From Desulfobulbaceae bacterium (lineage in GTDB: Bacteria > Desulfobacterota > Desulfobulbia > Desulfobulbales > Desulfocapsaceae): 5,692 nucleotides of DNA. The notes under the pieces are model-generated. The model had not been told where the DNA came from. It did not search any database and was given only the letters and a program-made list of their open reading frames with translations. The position numbers were made by a program, and so were the translations under genes. The stretch is from assembly GCA_027067035.1 (NCBI GenBank), contig JAMOMO010000449.1, positions 1 through 5,692 on the forward strand, read 5' to 3'. This document shows, in pieces, positions 5,247-5,692 of the stretch (position 1 is the first letter of the stretch; each line of letters begins with the position of its first letter).

Positions 5247-5692
5247 TGCAGAGCAGACGACAAAAATTCAGGGAGTCCTATCTCCTGTACAGTTTCAAAC
5301 GGGACAAGGTGGCCATATTCAGTTTTCTGGTTCTTGCGCTGCTGCTGATGATGGCACTGTTTGCCCCCGTGCTTGCCCCCTATGATCCCTATGATACCAC
5401 CTCCATTGATATCATGGATTCTGAAATCCCTCCCTCCTGGATGGCCGATGGTGATTCCCGTTTCTTTCTCGGCACCGATATTCAGGGCAGGGATCTGGTT
5501 TCAACCATGCTCTACGGGCTGCGAACCTCGGTGCTGATTGGTATCGGCGCTGTTTTCCTGCAGGCAATTATCGGTATTGGTGTGGGACTGATTTCAGGCT
5601 ATATCGGCGGGCGGATTGATGCGGTGCTGATGCGGATAGCGGATGTGCAGCTCTCCTTTTCCACCCTGATGGTGGCCATCATTGTGAGTGCC
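5246..5692 (+). CDS. ABC importer inner-membrane permease, DppC/OppC type, 5' part
   Basis: The frame opens with ATG at 5246-5248, overlapping the previous stop by one base, and stays open for 149 codons to the right edge, so the C-terminal half is missing. Visible DppC features are a basic N-terminus (MQSRRQKFRESYLLYSFKRD), a first membrane segment at about 22-43, APYDPYD (44-50) and the family signature FLGTDIQGRD (74-83), continuing through MLYGLRTSVLIG (88-99) into a second membrane segment. The region ending DVQLSFSTLM is the usual start of the permease core. It pairs with the upstream permease to form the transmembrane channel. The EAA loop and the usual pair of ATPase genes should lie just outside the window. 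Confidence 0.93.
   Translation, partial: MQSRRQKFRESYLLYSFKRDKVAIFSFLVLALLLMMALFAPVLAPYDPYDTTSIDIMDSEIPPSWMADGDSRFFLGTDIQGRDLVSTMLYGLRTSVLIGIGAVFLQAIIGIGVGLISGYIGGRIDAVLMRIADVQLSFSTLMVAIIVSA

Overview
The window looks like a stretch of chromosome from a selenocysteine-using Gram-negative bacterium. A deltaproteobacterium (Desulfobacterota, sulfate-reducer-like) is the best guess, inferred from the kind of selenoprotein present, the Sec-type periplasmic proteins and the moderate GC content. No rRNA, tRNA, CRISPR array or insertion sequence was seen.

Layout, left to right. (1) Positions 1-181, minus strand: the 5' end of an unrecognised exported protein with a clear ribosome binding site and signal peptide, cut by the window edge. 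(2) Positions 182-608: a gene-free stretch with three copies of TTCCTGAA; two lie inside an inverted 16-mer pair, and a small dyad and a possible leftward promoter are also present. (3) Positions 609-1594, minus strand: a two-gene operon. The first gene (1594 to 1112) is a C_GCAxxG_C_C-family redox protein whose first conserved cysteine codon is an in-frame TGA, followed directly by a hairpin with the features of a bacterial SECIS element. It is read here as a 160-residue selenoprotein. Its stop overlaps (ATGA) the start of a YmdB-type macrodomain ADP-ribose deacetylase. (4) Positions 1595-1682: a divergent promoter region with a near-consensus sigma70 promoter for the selenoprotein operon. 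(5) Positions 1683-2441, plus strand: a TatD-family metal-dependent hydrolase. (6) Positions 2559-5692, plus strand: an oligopeptide/dipeptide-type ABC importer made of a periplasmic binding protein, a strong intrinsic terminator, a DppB-type permease and the start of a DppC-type permease that runs off the right edge. ATPase genes would be expected beyond the window.

The most interesting item is the selenoprotein. Conventional gene calling stops at its TGA and begins the gene at a GTG that is actually the apical loop of the putative SECIS, so the N-terminus and the catalytic selenocysteine are lost. The macrodomain gene is probably translationally coupled to it, which places a predicted redox selenoprotein and an O-acetyl-ADP-ribose/ADP-ribosyl hydrolase in one transcript. 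The importer supplies peptides or similar small solutes, with the terminator probably keeping binding protein in excess over the permeases.
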